Source: Flavobacterium crassostreae
GTDB lineage: Bacteria; Bacteroidota; Bacteroidia; Flavobacteriales; Flavobacteriaceae
Assembly: GCF_001831475.1 (NCBI RefSeq)
Contig: NZ_CP017688.1
Coordinates: 310,001-374,000, forward strand
Reading direction: 5' to 3'
DNA: 64,000 nucleotides
Shown: positions 9,040 to 18,657 of the stretch, one piece after another
Layout: each line of letters begins with the position of its first letter
Numbering within the stretch: position 1 is the first letter of the stretch
The notes under the pieces: generated by a model
Told to the model about the DNA's origin: nothing
What the model saw: only the letters and a program-made list of their open reading frames with translations
Database searches by the model: none
Position numbers and translations under genes: made by a program

Positions 9040-11325
9040 TTATTTAATAGTCTGCTTTTTTTGCTTTTCTTGTGCGTCTATAACTGCAATAGCAGCCATA
9101 TTTACCATTTCTTCTACGCTTGCGCCTAATTGAAATATATGCACTGGCTTGCCTAATCCCATCATGATAGGCCCTATTGAGTCTACTTTATTTAGTTCTT
9201 TTAGCAATTTGTACGTAATATTTGCAGCATCTAAATTAGGAAAAATTAACGTATTAACTTTTCTGCCTGCTAATTTAGAGAAAGGGAATTTTTCTTTCAG
9301 CATCTCTGGGTTTAAAGCAAAATCGGCCTGTACCTCTCCATCTATTATTAAATCTGGATGGTTTTTATGCAAATAAGCCACTGCTTCTCTAACTTTTGAA
9401 GCACTATCACTATTAGAAGATCCAAAATTAGAATACGAAACCATGGCAATAACTGGCTCTACTCCAAACATTCTGGCCGTTTTTGCTGTCATCACTGCTA
9501 TCTTTGCTAGTTCATCCGCTGTTGGGTTAATGTTTATGGCCGTGTCGGATAAAAACATAGGACCACGAGAGGTCATCATTATATTGGTTGTTGCAACTAT
9601 GGATGCGCCCGGTGCCTTATCTACTAATTGCAACATGGGTCTCACTACAGAGGAGTAGCTACGAGAGTGTCCAGAAACCAAAGCGTCTGCTTCTTTTTCA
9701 TTAACCATCATGGCTGCAAAATAATTGCGCTCTCGCATTAATTTTTGCGCATCATATAATGAAATTCCTCTTCTTTTTCTGGATTCCCAATAAATACTTG
9801 CAAAACGATTGCGTCTTTCTTCTTCTTCTTTTATTTTAGGGTCAATTATCTCTAGATCTGCATCAAAGCCTAATTCTTCTTTTAGTTCTAGTATAATCTC
9901 CTTGTTCCCTAATAAAATAGGGTGTCCTATTCCTTCTTCTAAAACAATTTGCGCTGCTTTTAGAACGTCCAAGTTGTCCGCCTCTGCAAATACGATACGT
10001 TTAGGATCTGTTTTGGCTCTATTGGTGATCAAACGAACCATTTTGTTGTCATTCCCTAAACGATCCAAAAGCTCTTCTTCGTATTTATCCCAATCTGTAA
10101 TTGGGTTAAGGGCTACTCCGGATTCCATTGCTGCTTTTGCAACCGCTGGCGCCACTATGCTGATTAATCTTGGATCAAATGGTTTTGGAATGATATAGTC
10201 TCTACCAAATACTAATTTAGTCTCGCCATAAGCAACGTTTACTTGCTCTGGCACAGATTCTTTTGCCAAAGAAGCTAGTGCTTTTACTGCAGCCATCTTC
10301 ATGGCTTCGTTAATTTTTGTGGCACGAACATCTAGTGCTCCTCTAAAGATATACGGAAATCCAAGAACATTATTAACTTGGTTAGGATGGTCGGATCTTC
10401 CGGTTGCCATAATTACGTCCTTACGTGTGGCGATGGCTACGTTGTAGTCAATTTCGGGGTCTGGATTAGCCATGGCAAAAACAATTGGATTGGCTGCCAT
10501 ACCTAACAACATTTGCGGAGTCATAATATTTCCGGAAGAAAGTCCTAAGAAAATATCTGCTCCAACTAAGGCTTCTTCAAGGCTTAGTTGCGCACTGTCT
10601 TTGGCATATTTTAATTGCTTTGTTGATAAAGTAGCATTGTCTTTGGTTAACAATCCTTTGCTATTAAACATCAAAATGTTTTCCATTTTAACCCCTAACA
10701 AAACATATAAATCCGCACAAGCCAATGCGGCGGATCCTGCTCCAGAAACCACCATCTTTACCTCTGCTGCTTTTTTATCTGCTAACTCTAACGCATTGAT
10801 CAAAGCTGCCGATGAAATAATAGCTGTTCCGTGTTGGTCATCATGCATTACCGGAATGTTTAATTCTTCTACCAGCCTACGCTCTATTTCAAAAGATTCT
10901 GGTGCCTTGATGTCTTCTAGATTTATTCCTCCAAAGGTTGGGGCAATATTTTTTACTGTCTGGATAAATTCTTCAATATCTTTGGTGCCAATTTCAATGT
11001 CAAAAACATCGATGTCTGCAAAAATCTTGAACAACAGTCCTTTTCCTTCCATTACTGGCTTAGAAGCCTCTGGTCCAATATCCCCCAATCCTAGAACTGC
11101 GGTTCCGTTGGTGATTACAGCTACCAAATTACCTTTGGCCGTGTACTTATAAACATTGTCTATGTCTTTGGCTATTTCTAAGCAAGGTTCTGCTACTCCT
11201 GGGGAGTAAGCAAGAGATAGGTCTCTTTGGGTTGCATATTTCTTAGTAGGTACTACTTGAATTTTTCCGGGAGTGGGCTTTGCGTGGTATAATAATGCCT
11301 CTCTTCTTTTGCTATTTTTATTCAT
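9040..11325 (-). CDS. maeB: NADP-dependent malic enzyme with phosphotransacetylase-like C-terminus
   Basis: 761 residues, the full length of MaeB-type malic enzymes, which convert malate to pyruvate and CO2 while reducing NADP. The malic enzyme part shows FGGINLEDIKAP (131-142), HDDQHGTAI (161-169) and the nucleotide-binding GAGSAA (195-200). From about residue 430 there is a phosphotransacetylase-like domain (VFAEADNLDVLKAAQI, then SGHSRSYSSVVRPML). In characterised family members this domain is regulatory and senses acetyl-CoA; I infer the same here. A good promoter lies 25 bases upstream and a terminator just downstream, so it is probably monocistronic. Confidence 0.96.
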   Translation of the reverse strand: MNKNSKRREALLYHAKPTPGKIQVVPTKKYATQRDLSLAYSPGVAEPCLEIAKDIDNVYKYTAKGNLVAVITNGTAVLGLGDIGPEASKPVMEGKGLLFKIFADIDVFDIEIGTKDIEEFIQTVKNIAPTFGGINLEDIKAPESFEIERRLVEELNIPVMHDDQHGTAIISSAALINALELADKKAAEVKMVVSGAGSAALACADLYVLLGVKMENILMFNSKGLLTKDNATLSTKQLKYAKDSAQLSLEEALVGADIFLGLSSGNIMTPQMLLGMAANPIVFAMANPDPEIDYNVAIATRKDVIMATGRSDHPNQVNNVLGFPYIFRGALDVRATKINEAMKMAAVKALASLAKESVPEQVNVAYGETKLVFGRDYIIPKPFDPRLISIVAPAVAKAAMESGVALNPITDWDKYEEELLDRLGNDNKMVRLITNRAKTDPKRIVFAEADNLDVLKAAQIVLEEGIGHPILLGNKEIILELKEELGFDADLEIIDPKIKEEEERRNRFASIYWESRKRRGISLYDAQKLMRERNYFAAMMVNEKEADALVSGHSRSYSSVVRPMLQLVDKAPGASIVATTNIMMTSRGPMFLSDTAININPTADELAKIAVMTAKTARMFGVEPVIAMVSYSNFGSSNSDSASKVREAVAYLHKNHPDLIIDGEVQADFALNPEMLKEKFPFSKLAGRKVNTLIFPNLDAANITYKLLKELNKVDSIGPIMMGLGKPVHIFQLGASVEEMVNMAAIAVIDAQEKQKKQTIK

Positions 11326-11349
11326 TTTTTTACATTTTATTGTAGCTTA

Positions 11350-11378
11350 CAAAGATAGCGGTATTGATTTAAATACAA
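11350..11378 (-). promoter_or_regulatory. Bacteroidota-type promoter of maeB
   Basis: On the minus strand, TTG (11376-11378), an 18-base spacer, then TATCTTTG (11350-11357). This matches the TTG-N17-23-TAnnTTTG consensus for Flavobacterium. The maeB ATG is at 11325, giving a leader of roughly 18-20 bases. Confidence 0.75.
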
Positions 11379-11587
11379 TGTGTTTAGAATTATCTTTTAT
11401 AAATATACCGTTACTATTTGTTTTATAAAATCATTCTTAATCCGTAAGGACTCTCTCACAACACAAAAAGAATCTCGCACAAAATACCTATCTAAAACTC
11501 TTTAGGGATTTAAATATTGTCATCTAAAATTTCTGATTTATTGCTATGTACTAAAACAAGAAAGCGATTGAATACTACAAATAGTGG

Positions 11588-12508
11588 TTATTTTAAAAAA
11601 TCTATATTCCGCTGGAGTCCTTTAAACTTGGTTCTTTTTATTGGGGAGTCTTTAAAAACAACTCTAAAGGTTTCTTCGGTGATTTCTTCCCAGTCTTTTT
11701 TGGATAGAGATAGGATTTCTGGTTTGGCATTAAATAGAGGCTCTTGGTGGGGTTTTGAAAATCGGTTCCAAGGGCAAACATCCTGGCAAATATCACAGCC
11801 AAATGCCCAATCATTTAACTTTCCTTTCATTTCTGGCGGAATGTTTTCTTTCAGTTCTATGGTATAATACGAAATACATTTGCTACCATCTACTACATGT
11901 GCCGATACGATTGCTTCTGTAGGGCAGGCATCTATACAGGCGGTGCAACTACCGCAGTGGTCTGTGGTTGGGGTGTCGTATACGAGCTCTAGGTCTAGTA
12001 TCAACTCGGCAATGAAATAAAAAGAGCCTACTTTTTGAGTAATTAGATTGCTGTTTTTGCCTATCCAACCTAAACCACTTTTTGCTGCCCAGGCTTTGTC
12101 TAAAACCGGAGCCGAATCTACAAAAGCACGACCCGATACATTGCCTATGTTTTCTTGGATGGAAAACAACAGCTCTTTTAATTTATCTTTGATTACTTGG
12201 TGGTAATCTTGTCCGTAGGCATATTTGGATATTTTGTACGTGTCGCTATTTTGAATTTCTGATGGGTAGTAATTAAGGAGCAAGGACACAACACTTTTTG
12301 CCCCCTCTACTAACAAGGTTGGATCTAGGCGTTTATCAAAATGGTTTTCCATGTAGGCCATTTGTCCGTTTTGATTTTTTTGGAGCCATTGTTCTAGTCT
12401 TGGGGCTTCTTGTTCTAAAAAACCTGCCTTGGAGATGCCACACGAAAGAAATCCGAGACGTTTTGCTTCGGACTTTATGTGTTGGGTGTATGTTTGTTTT
12501 GTGGCAAT
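11588..12508 (-). CDS. queG: Epoxyqueuosine reductase QueG, probable ATT start
   Basis: QueG carries out the last step of queuosine synthesis in tRNA, reducing epoxyqueuosine; it uses cobalamin and two [4Fe-4S] clusters. The cluster motifs are [12 protein letters not shown] and [11 protein letters not shown], and [14 protein letters not shown] is the usual N-terminal third. The family N-terminus ([20 protein letters not shown], then LEQWL) is intact in frame upstream of the first ATG at 12361, so that ATG is internal. No ATG, GTG or TTG exists between it and the in-frame stop at 12533-12535. ATT codons at 12508 and 12511 give the normal length (about 306 residues). A one-base change (ATTATT to ATTATG) would restore ATG, so a sequencing error is possible. 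Confidence 0.85.
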   Translation of the reverse strand: MATKQTYTQHIKSEAKRLGFLSCGISKAGFLEQEAPRLEQWLQKNQNGQMAYMENHFDKRLDPTLLVEGAKSVVSLLLNYYPSEIQNSDTYKISKYAYGQDYHQVIKDKLKELLFSIQENIGNVSGRAFVDSAPVLDKAWAAKSGLGWIGKNSNLITQKVGSFYFIAELILDLELVYDTPTTDHCGSCTACIDACPTEAIVSAHVVDGSKCISYYTIELKENIPPEMKGKLNDWAFGCDICQDVCPWNRFSKPHQEPLFNAKPEILSLSKKDWEEITEETFRVVFKDSPIKRTKFKGLQRNIDFLK

Positions 12509-12533
12509 AATATTTCTCTGATTTTGGGAACCC

Positions 12534-12601
12534 TAGCCCTGATGGTAACGGCATCCTTTTATTCTGGGGTTCAGAATAAAAGATATAGTGCACAGCAGGA
12601 A
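12534..12601 (+). repeat. Structured intergenic repeat, copy A
   Basis: One of four related elements. It reads TAGCCCTGATGGTAACGGC, then ATCCTTTT, an AT-rich hairpin (ATTCTG/CAGAAT), AAAAGATATAG, and CAGCAGGAA. CCTG near the start pairs with CAGG near the end, and ATCCTTTTATTCTG pairs imperfectly with CAGAATAAAAGAT, leaving conserved unpaired segments between. It fills most of the 104-base gap between ruvB and queG, on the strand opposite to these genes. See copies at 25751, 36766 and 58779. Confidence 0.8.
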
Positions 12602-12612
12602 ATGGCTTGGTA

Positions 12613-13635
12613 TTAAAATAATCCTCCTTGGGTATTTGCTTTTATTTTTCCTAAATGGCGGTAGGCTTTGTCTGTGACTTCTCTACCTCTTGGGGTTCGC
12701 ATAATGAACCCTTCTTGTATTAAAAATGGCTCGTAGACTTCCTCTATTGTTTCGCTGCTTTCTGACACGGCGGTTGCTAAAGTACTGAGTCCAACTGGTC
12801 CACCTTTAAATTTATCGATGATGGTTACCAGAATTTTGTTATCCATTTCGTCTAGTCCGTGTGCATCTACGTTCAGGGCTTTTAGGGCATACTTGGCTAT
12901 AGTGATATCTATGGTTCCGTTTCCTTTTATTTGTGCAAAATCACGTACTCTACGCAATAATGCGTTGGCAATACGGGGTGTTCCGCGGCTTCTGCCGGCT
13001 ATCTCTACGGCTGCTTCCATGGAAATAGGCATTTTGAAAATGGTGGCGCTTCTTTCTACTATGGTTGTTAGCAATTCGGTGGTGTAGTACTGCAGACGTG
13101 AGGCTATCCCAAATCGGGCTCTCATGGGGGCAGTTAGTAGTCCGGAGCGGGTGGTGGCTCCTATTAATGTGAAGGGATTTAGGTTGATTTGTACGGTACG
13201 GGCATTGGGCCCAGATTCTATCATGATGTCTATCTTGAAATCTTCCATGGCGGAGTATAAGTATTCTTCTACAATGGGACTTAAACGATGTATTTCGTCA
13301 ATAAATAAAACGTCTCTTTCTTCTAGATTAGTTAACAATCCTGCTAAATCGCCTGGTTTGTCTAGCACTGGTCCTGAAGTGATCTTAATACCTACATTTA
13401 ATTCGTTGGCCAGTATATTGGCTAAGGTTGTTTTACCTAAACCAGGAGGGCCATGAAATAGGGTATGATCCAAGGCTTCTTCCCTTTGATTGGCAGCTTC
13501 TACAAAAACTTTTAGATTTTCTAATACCTGATCTTGACCAGAAAAATCATCAAAAGAGAGTGGTCGGAGTTTTTTCTCTATGTCTAATTCTTCGGAATTG
13601 TATCCGTTGGTGGTTGGGTCTAAATTTTCATTCAT
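12613..13635 (-). CDS. ruvB: Holliday junction DNA helicase RuvB
   Basis: 340 residues, normal length. AAA+ motor of the RuvABC branch-migration complex. Walker [10 protein letters not shown] is at residues 62-70 and Walker B FIDEIHR at 111-117; the sensor GATTRSG and the C-terminal winged-helix [11 protein letters not shown] are also present. A TATCTTTG element (13640-13647, minus strand) ends only 4 bases before the ATG, with a TTG 15 bases further up. If this is the promoter, the mRNA would be nearly leaderless. Its gene end borders repeat copy A, beyond which queG follows on the same strand. Confidence 0.97.
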   Translation of the reverse strand: MNENLDPTTNGYNSEELDIEKKLRPLSFDDFSGQDQVLENLKVFVEAANQREEALDHTLFHGPPGLGKTTLANILANELNVGIKITSGPVLDKPGDLAGLLTNLEERDVLFIDEIHRLSPIVEEYLYSAMEDFKIDIMIESGPNARTVQINLNPFTLIGATTRSGLLTAPMRARFGIASRLQYYTTELLTTIVERSATIFKMPISMEAAVEIAGRSRGTPRIANALLRRVRDFAQIKGNGTIDITIAKYALKALNVDAHGLDEMDNKILVTIIDKFKGGPVGLSTLATAVSESSETIEEVYEPFLIQEGFIMRTPRGREVTDKAYRHLGKIKANTQGGLF

Positions 13636-13668
13636 GGAACAAAGATACTATAAAGTTTTATGCAAATA

Positions 13669-13702
13669 AAAATGCCTTTCTAAAAACATAGAAAGGCATT
13701 TT
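13669..13702 (-). terminator. Terminator of the act-cta operon
   Basis: AAAATGCCTTTCTA (13669-13682) and TAGAAAGGCATTTT (13689-13702) form a 14-bp stem with a 6-base loop, 19 bases past the ctaD stop, followed by TTATTTG on the minus strand. It ends the cluster that begins at actA. Confidence 0.85.
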
Positions 13703-13720
13703 TGTGGATTTTATGGAATT

Positions 13721-15517
13721 TTAATGGTGTAAAACTTCTTCACCTGGTTTCATGGGTACTGTCTGAGGCACAAAGTCTTCGTGATGACCTGGATTGCTAT
13801 AATCATAAGGCCATCTGTGTACTTCTGGAATTTCTCCAGGCCAGTTTCCGTGGATTGCTTCTACTGGTGTAGTCCACTCTAATGTATTGGATCTCCATGG
13901 ATTTTGAACTGCTTTTTTTCCATAAAAAATACTTGAAAAAAAGTTGTACAAAAATACCAACTGAAAGATTCCTCCTATTAATGCAAAAGTGGTAATTAAA
14001 ACATTTACGTTTTGTAAATCATCAAATAATGGAAAATTGGTATTGGTATAGTAACGTCTTGGTAGACCTGCTAAACCTATAAAGTGCATCGGAAAGAAAA
14101 CTCCGTAAGCGCATATTGCGGTTACCCAAAAGTGAACATATCCTAGGTTTTTATTTAACATTCTTCCGAACATTTTTGGAAACCAGTGGTAGATACCTGC
14201 AAACATTCCGTAAAGAGCAGAAATACCCATTACTAAGTGAAAGTGAGCAACTACAAAATAAGTATCGTGAACGTTAATATCTAAGGTACTGTCTCCAAGA
14301 ATAATCCCCGTTAGTCCACCAGTAATAAATGTGGATACTAAACCAATAGAAAATAACATGGCTGGATTTAATTGTAAGTTACCTTTCCATAACGTAGTTA
14401 TATAATTAAATGCTTTTACGGCAGATGGAATAGCAATCAACAGGGTTGTAAAGGTAAATACAGAACCTAAAAATGGATTCATACCGGATACAAACATATG
14501 GTGTCCCCAAACAATGGTAGACAAAAATGCTATGGCAAGAATAGACATAATCATGGCACGGTAACCAAAGATTGGCTTGCGAGAATTGGTTGCAATTACT
14601 TCGGAAGTGATTCCTAAAGCTGGCAATAATACAATATAAACCTCAGGGTGTCCTAAAAACCAAAATAAGTGCTCAAATAAAACCGGAGAACCTCCTTGGT
14701 AATGTAAAACTTCTCCAGCTATATAAATATCCGAAAGGAAAAAAGAGGTTCCAAAACTTCTGTCAAATATTAGCAATAAAGCTGCTGATAATAAAACTGG
14801 AAACGAAACCACACCAATGATGGCTGTTACAAAGAAAGCCCAAATGGTAAGTGGCAATCTTGTCATAGACATTCCTTTGGTTCTTAAATTGATAACCGTT
14901 ACAATATAGTTTAACGATCCCATTAATGAAGATGCTATAAATAAAGCCATGGATACTAACCATAATGTCATTCCCATTCCAGAACCTGGTATTGCTTGTG
15001 GCAAGGCACTCAAAGGAGGATAAATAGTCCAACCTGATGATGCTGGTCCTGCCTCAACAAATAAAGATGACAACATGATGATACTGGATAAAAAGAACAA
15101 CCAATATGAAACCATGTTCATAAATCCTGACGCCATATCACGGGCACCAATTTGTAAGGGTATTAATAAGTTACTAAAAGTTCCACTCAGGGCTGCAGTT
15201 AAAACAAAGAATACCATTATGGTACCGTGTATGGTAACTAAGGCTAGATAAACATCGTTTGTCATTACGCCATCTGGAGCAAACTTATCCCCTAGTAAAA
15301 CATTAAATATTTTGAAAGACTCTTCAGGCCATGCTAATTGCATTCTAAAAAGCATCGACATTCCAACACCGATGATTCCCATTATAATACCTGAAATTAG
15401 ATATTGTTTAGCAATCATTTTGTGATCCATACTAAATATATACTTAGTAATGAATGTCTCTTTATGATGATGTTCGTGTTCGTGATCGTGTCCGTGATCG
15501 TGACCTTCTACTGACAT
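13721..15517 (-). CDS. ctaD: Cytochrome c oxidase subunit I (aa3 type)
   Basis: 598 residues. Catalytic heme-copper subunit that reduces oxygen to water and pumps protons. Visible motifs are HPEVYIVLLPALG (active-site His and cross-linked Tyr), WGHHMFVSGM (CuB His pair) and HDTYFVVAHFHLVMG (heme ligands). About twelve membrane segments are expected. The N-terminus is unusually His-rich (HDHGHDHEHEHHH, residues 6-18). It follows ctaC by 27 bases and is last in the cluster that starts with the ACIII genes. In F. johnsoniae the ACIII and aa3 complexes have been isolated as a supercomplex, and the gene order here fits that. Confidence 0.95.
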   Translation of the reverse strand: MSVEGHDHGHDHEHEHHHKETFITKYIFSMDHKMIAKQYLISGIIMGIIGVGMSMLFRMQLAWPEESFKIFNVLLGDKFAPDGVMTNDVYLALVTIHGTIMVFFVLTAALSGTFSNLLIPLQIGARDMASGFMNMVSYWLFFLSSIIMLSSLFVEAGPASSGWTIYPPLSALPQAIPGSGMGMTLWLVSMALFIASSLMGSLNYIVTVINLRTKGMSMTRLPLTIWAFFVTAIIGVVSFPVLLSAALLLIFDRSFGTSFFLSDIYIAGEVLHYQGGSPVLFEHLFWFLGHPEVYIVLLPALGITSEVIATNSRKPIFGYRAMIMSILAIAFLSTIVWGHHMFVSGMNPFLGSVFTFTTLLIAIPSAVKAFNYITTLWKGNLQLNPAMLFSIGLVSTFITGGLTGIILGDSTLDINVHDTYFVVAHFHLVMGISALYGMFAGIYHWFPKMFGRMLNKNLGYVHFWVTAICAYGVFFPMHFIGLAGLPRRYYTNTNFPLFDDLQNVNVLITTFALIGGIFQLVFLYNFFSSIFYGKKAVQNPWRSNTLEWTTPVEAIHGNWPGEIPEVHRWPYDYSNPGHHEDFVPQTVPMKPGEEVLHH

Positions 15518-15544
15518 ATATGTATACTTTAAATTCTTAAATAA

Positions 15545-16699
15545 TTATTTTTTTGCAATAACCGAAACAGCAATAGTATCTTTCATATTCGCAGATACAT
15601 TGTCTGCTAATACTTCTGTTTTTGCTGGAGTTGCTGCCTCTTTTACTTGTTGCGCTAATAGTACTTGTTCTGCTAACCATTTTTTATAATCCTCTGGAGT
15701 ATCAACTATAATTTTCATTTGCATGTTATAGTGTGAAGTACCACAAATTTTATTACATAAAAGTAAGTAGTCAAAAGTATATGGGTCTAAAGCTGTACCA
15801 CCTTTAGCAACTATATCAGTACTTTTCTTAGCTCGAAGCGCATTGATATTGGCAACTTTCTCTACCATATACGGTAATTCTCTGTACTCAGCAGTGGTGT
15901 ATACGGGCTCAAATGCAAATTCCGTAACCATACCAGGAACACAGTTCATTTGCGCTCTAAAGTGAGGCATATAAGCAGAGTGCAATACATCTTGAGATCG
16001 CATTTTGAAGTGTACCTTTTTCCCTTTTGGAATATGCAATTCAGATACAACAATATCATCTTGAGCATAAGGATCTGAGAGATCAACTCCTAGAGTATTA
16101 ATACCCTCAATGTACCTAACATTTGCTTTTCCTAGCACATTATCTTCACCAGCGTAACGAGCAGTCCACTTAAATTGTTGCGCATAAAGCTCTACAACTA
16201 CAGTGTCTTCTTCTTCATCAATAAACATGATGTTAGTCCAAGCATACAAACCGTAAAGGATTAAACCAGCTAAAACAATTGCAGGAATAATACTCCAAAC
16301 AGCTTCCAATTTATTATTATCTGCAAAATATAATGCTTTTTGGCCTTTTTTACCTCTGTATTTAAACGCAAAATAATGCAATAAAACTTGTGTAATAGCC
16401 TGAACTATAAACAAAAGAACCCACGAGATATTCATAAGATTATCTACTAATGCTCCATGAGCAGAAGCAGGAACTTTAAGAACCAAACCACCCCACGATA
16501 TCAAACCATATATTGAGAATATATAAATGAAAGCTAAAAAGCCAAACATTAAATACCCTTGTACATTGTTATCATTATCATTTGCTACTTCAGAACTGTC
16601 AGAACGAGAACCTACCTGGGTAAGATCAAATATCTTTGTCAATTGCCATAAAGCAACAGCCAATAAAACTAAAACTATAATTACCAACAAACTTGTCAT
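15545..16699 (-). CDS. ctaC: Cytochrome c oxidase subunit II (CuA)
   Basis: 384 residues. Two or three N-terminal membrane helices are followed by a periplasmic cupredoxin domain. The CuA site is visible: HSAYMPHF and, near residue 320, CNKICGTSHYNM (C-x3-C-x3-H-x2-M). It receives electrons from ACIII-linked c-type hemes and passes them to subunit I. There is no fused cytochrome c domain; the C-terminus is a short Ala/Val-rich tail. It is 19 bases after actF and 27 bases before ctaD, in one transcription unit. Confidence 0.94.
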   Translation of the reverse strand: MTSLLVIIVLVLLAVALWQLTKIFDLTQVGSRSDSSEVANDNDNNVQGYLMFGFLAFIYIFSIYGLISWGGLVLKVPASAHGALVDNLMNISWVLLFIVQAITQVLLHYFAFKYRGKKGQKALYFADNNKLEAVWSIIPAIVLAGLILYGLYAWTNIMFIDEEEDTVVVELYAQQFKWTARYAGEDNVLGKANVRYIEGINTLGVDLSDPYAQDDIVVSELHIPKGKKVHFKMRSQDVLHSAYMPHFRAQMNCVPGMVTEFAFEPVYTTAEYRELPYMVEKVANINALRAKKSTDIVAKGGTALDPYTFDYLLLCNKICGTSHYNMQMKIIVDTPEDYKKWLAEQVLLAQQVKEAATPAKTEVLADNVSANMKDTIAVSVIAKK

Positions 16700-16718
16700 C
16701 TGTTTATTTCTTTAAAAA

Positions 16719-18104
16719 TTAATAATGAAAATGTTTACTTTCTTCTATAAATGGATTTCTTTTTGGCAATAATGGCGCTTTAGTCAATGCAGTAAACACT
16801 GTAAAAATAAACAACCCAAGAAAGAAAAGTACCGATGCAATTTCTGGAATACCAATAAACCATCTGTCTCCAACAGTTCCTGGCATAATCATATTGAAGA
16901 AATCAAGATAATGACCGGCTAAAATAACTACTCCAGCCATTACAATTACCCAACTAATTCTTTTGAAATCTGTATTTATTAAAATTAATAAAGGGAAAAC
17001 AAAATTCATAACCACCGCACCAAAGAATGGTAAGTTATATAGCTGTATTCTGGTTATAAAATAAGTAATCTCTTCTGGTATGTTAGCGTACCAAATTAAC
17101 ATAAATTGAGAGAACCATAAATAAGTCCAAAATATACTAATACCAAACATGAATTTTGCCAAATCATGTATATGGCTAGAATTAACATATTCTAGAAAAC
17201 CTTTTGATTTTAAATACACCGTAACTAATGCTATCATAGTGATTCCGCTTACAAAGAAACTAGCAAAAACATACCATCCAAAAAGCGTACTAAACCAGTG
17301 AGGATCAATAGACATAATCCAATCCCATGACATGATGGATTCTGTAACTATAAAGAATACTAGAAAACCAGCAGTCATTTTAAAGTTCTTTTTGTAATAT
17401 GAATTGTCATTAGATTGGTCTTGCGCTAAACAATTTTTGGTAGAATAATATCTATAAAGATTCCATCCAATTAAAAATATAGCGGCTCTGATAATCCAAA
17501 AAGGAAAATTTAAATAACCAGATTTGTTAGCAATAAGTTTGTCATGCGCAACGACTTCTGGATCCAACCAAATAAATAAATGGTTAAAATGCAATCCACA
17601 CAATATTAATATAACAAAAAATATAGCAGACCCATAAGGCAGATATGCGGTTATTCCTTGCATTACTCTAAATAGCACTGGAGACCACCCTGCTTGAGCT
17701 ACTTGCTGTATTGCATAAAAGGCTAAAACACCCATAGCAATAAGCATAAAGAAAATACAAGCAACATACAAAGCAGCCCAAGGCTTGTTTTGCAATTGAT
17801 GTAAAACGTGAGTTAAGTGTTTTTCATGTTTTGCTACTTCTTTAGCATCGTGAACACTACTTCCATGCGCAGCATGTTCAGTTGATGCGTTATCCGAAGG
17901 TGTCGCTTCAGCGTGTTGTGTAGTTTCTCCATGAGTTCCATGATTCTCTGCAGCTAGAAGATTTTCCACTTCGTGAATATCTTTTGGTGCACTATAAAAA
18001 CCGTAACCTATACCTAATATACCTACGGCCATTAAGATCAAAGAAAGAGTTTTTAATTTACTTGAAAATGTATACATATCTAATACGATCAGTTTGTTCA
18101 ACAA
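16719..18104 (-). CDS. actF: Alternative complex III subunit ActF (NrfD-like membrane subunit)
   Basis: 461 residues, or 452 if translation starts at the internal ATG at 18077 (MYTFSSKLKTL), which I think more likely because that is where the sequence becomes family-like. About ten membrane helices of the NrfD/PsrC type. ActF is one of the two membrane cores of ACIII, which oxidises quinol and feeds c-type hemes. Between helix 1 and helix 2 is a His/Glu/Ala-rich loop of about 75 residues (from ENHGTHGETTQHAEA to KHEKHLTHVLHQ) with more than a dozen His. It directly follows actE. Confidence 0.9.
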   Translation of the reverse strand: MLNKLIVLDMYTFSSKLKTLSLILMAVGILGIGYGFYSAPKDIHEVENLLAAENHGTHGETTQHAEATPSDNASTEHAAHGSSVHDAKEVAKHEKHLTHVLHQLQNKPWAALYVACIFFMLIAMGVLAFYAIQQVAQAGWSPVLFRVMQGITAYLPYGSAIFFVILILCGLHFNHLFIWLDPEVVAHDKLIANKSGYLNFPFWIIRAAIFLIGWNLYRYYSTKNCLAQDQSNDNSYYKKNFKMTAGFLVFFIVTESIMSWDWIMSIDPHWFSTLFGWYVFASFFVSGITMIALVTVYLKSKGFLEYVNSSHIHDLAKFMFGISIFWTYLWFSQFMLIWYANIPEEITYFITRIQLYNLPFFGAVVMNFVFPLLILINTDFKRISWVIVMAGVVILAGHYLDFFNMIMPGTVGDRWFIGIPEIASVLFFLGLFIFTVFTALTKAPLLPKRNPFIEESKHFHY

Positions 18105-18650
18105 TTATAATTGGCTTTTTAGTTTAAGGACATAGTCAGCAACTAACCAACGTTCATGTGCACTTAATTGATTTGCATGTGAACCCATTGAGTTTAATCC
18201 ATAAGTCACAACAAAGAAAACACTACCTTCAGAAATCACCCTGTCTTTATAACTAGGCACTCCTAAGAACTTTTCTCTTTCTACTAATTTACCTTTTCCA
18301 TTACCAGTTGCACCATGACAACTAATGCAATAAATATCATACAGATCTTTTCCTTTATCTGAATTTCTATCTAAAGAGTCTAAAGGAGATACAAGATTAG
18401 CCTTAGCCAACTCATAACCAGCAGTAGTATTCTCATAATCAAAAGGTTCAAAACCTCTATTTATAGTTCCCTTAGCAGGTAACTGTGCTTCTTTTCCATT
18501 TTTAAATGCACTGGATTCCGAATAGGTTTCGTAACCTACAGATTCATACATATTAGGAAAATACTGGTAATTTGGCGCTTTATTATTATGGCACGAAGCT
18601 ACTAAAATAGTAATGCCTAATAATAGTGTTATTTTGTATAGGGTTTTCAT
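18105..18650 (-). CDS. actE: Alternative complex III subunit ActE, monoheme cytochrome c lipoprotein
   Basis: 181 residues. The signal peptide ends in a lipobox (ITILVASC, Cys20), so the protein is lipid-anchored on the periplasmic side. It has one heme c motif, CISCH (108-112), and a Met-containing segment near residue 150 (LNSMGSHANQL) as likely axial ligand. In the ACIII family ActE carries electrons from the ActA hemes towards the oxidase. It is spaced 7 bases from actD and abuts actF. Confidence 0.93.
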   Translation of the reverse strand: MKTLYKITLLLGITILVASCHNNKAPNYQYFPNMYESVGYETYSESSAFKNGKEAQLPAKGTINRGFEPFDYENTTAGYELAKANLVSPLDSLDRNSDKGKDLYDIYCISCHGATGNGKGKLVEREKFLGVPSYKDRVISEGSVFFVVTYGLNSMGSHANQLSAHERWLVADYVLKLKSQL

Positions 18651-18657
18651 ATCTAAA

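Noticed and set aside
10472..11152. A 226-codon open frame opposite maeB
   Set aside because: It lies wholly inside the well-supported maeB gene in the antisense direction, with no family motif or promoter.
12336..12593. An 85-codon open frame on the minus strand upstream of queG
   Set aside because: It passes through repeat copy A and is in another frame from queG. A frameshift link to queG is possible but less likely than an ATT start.
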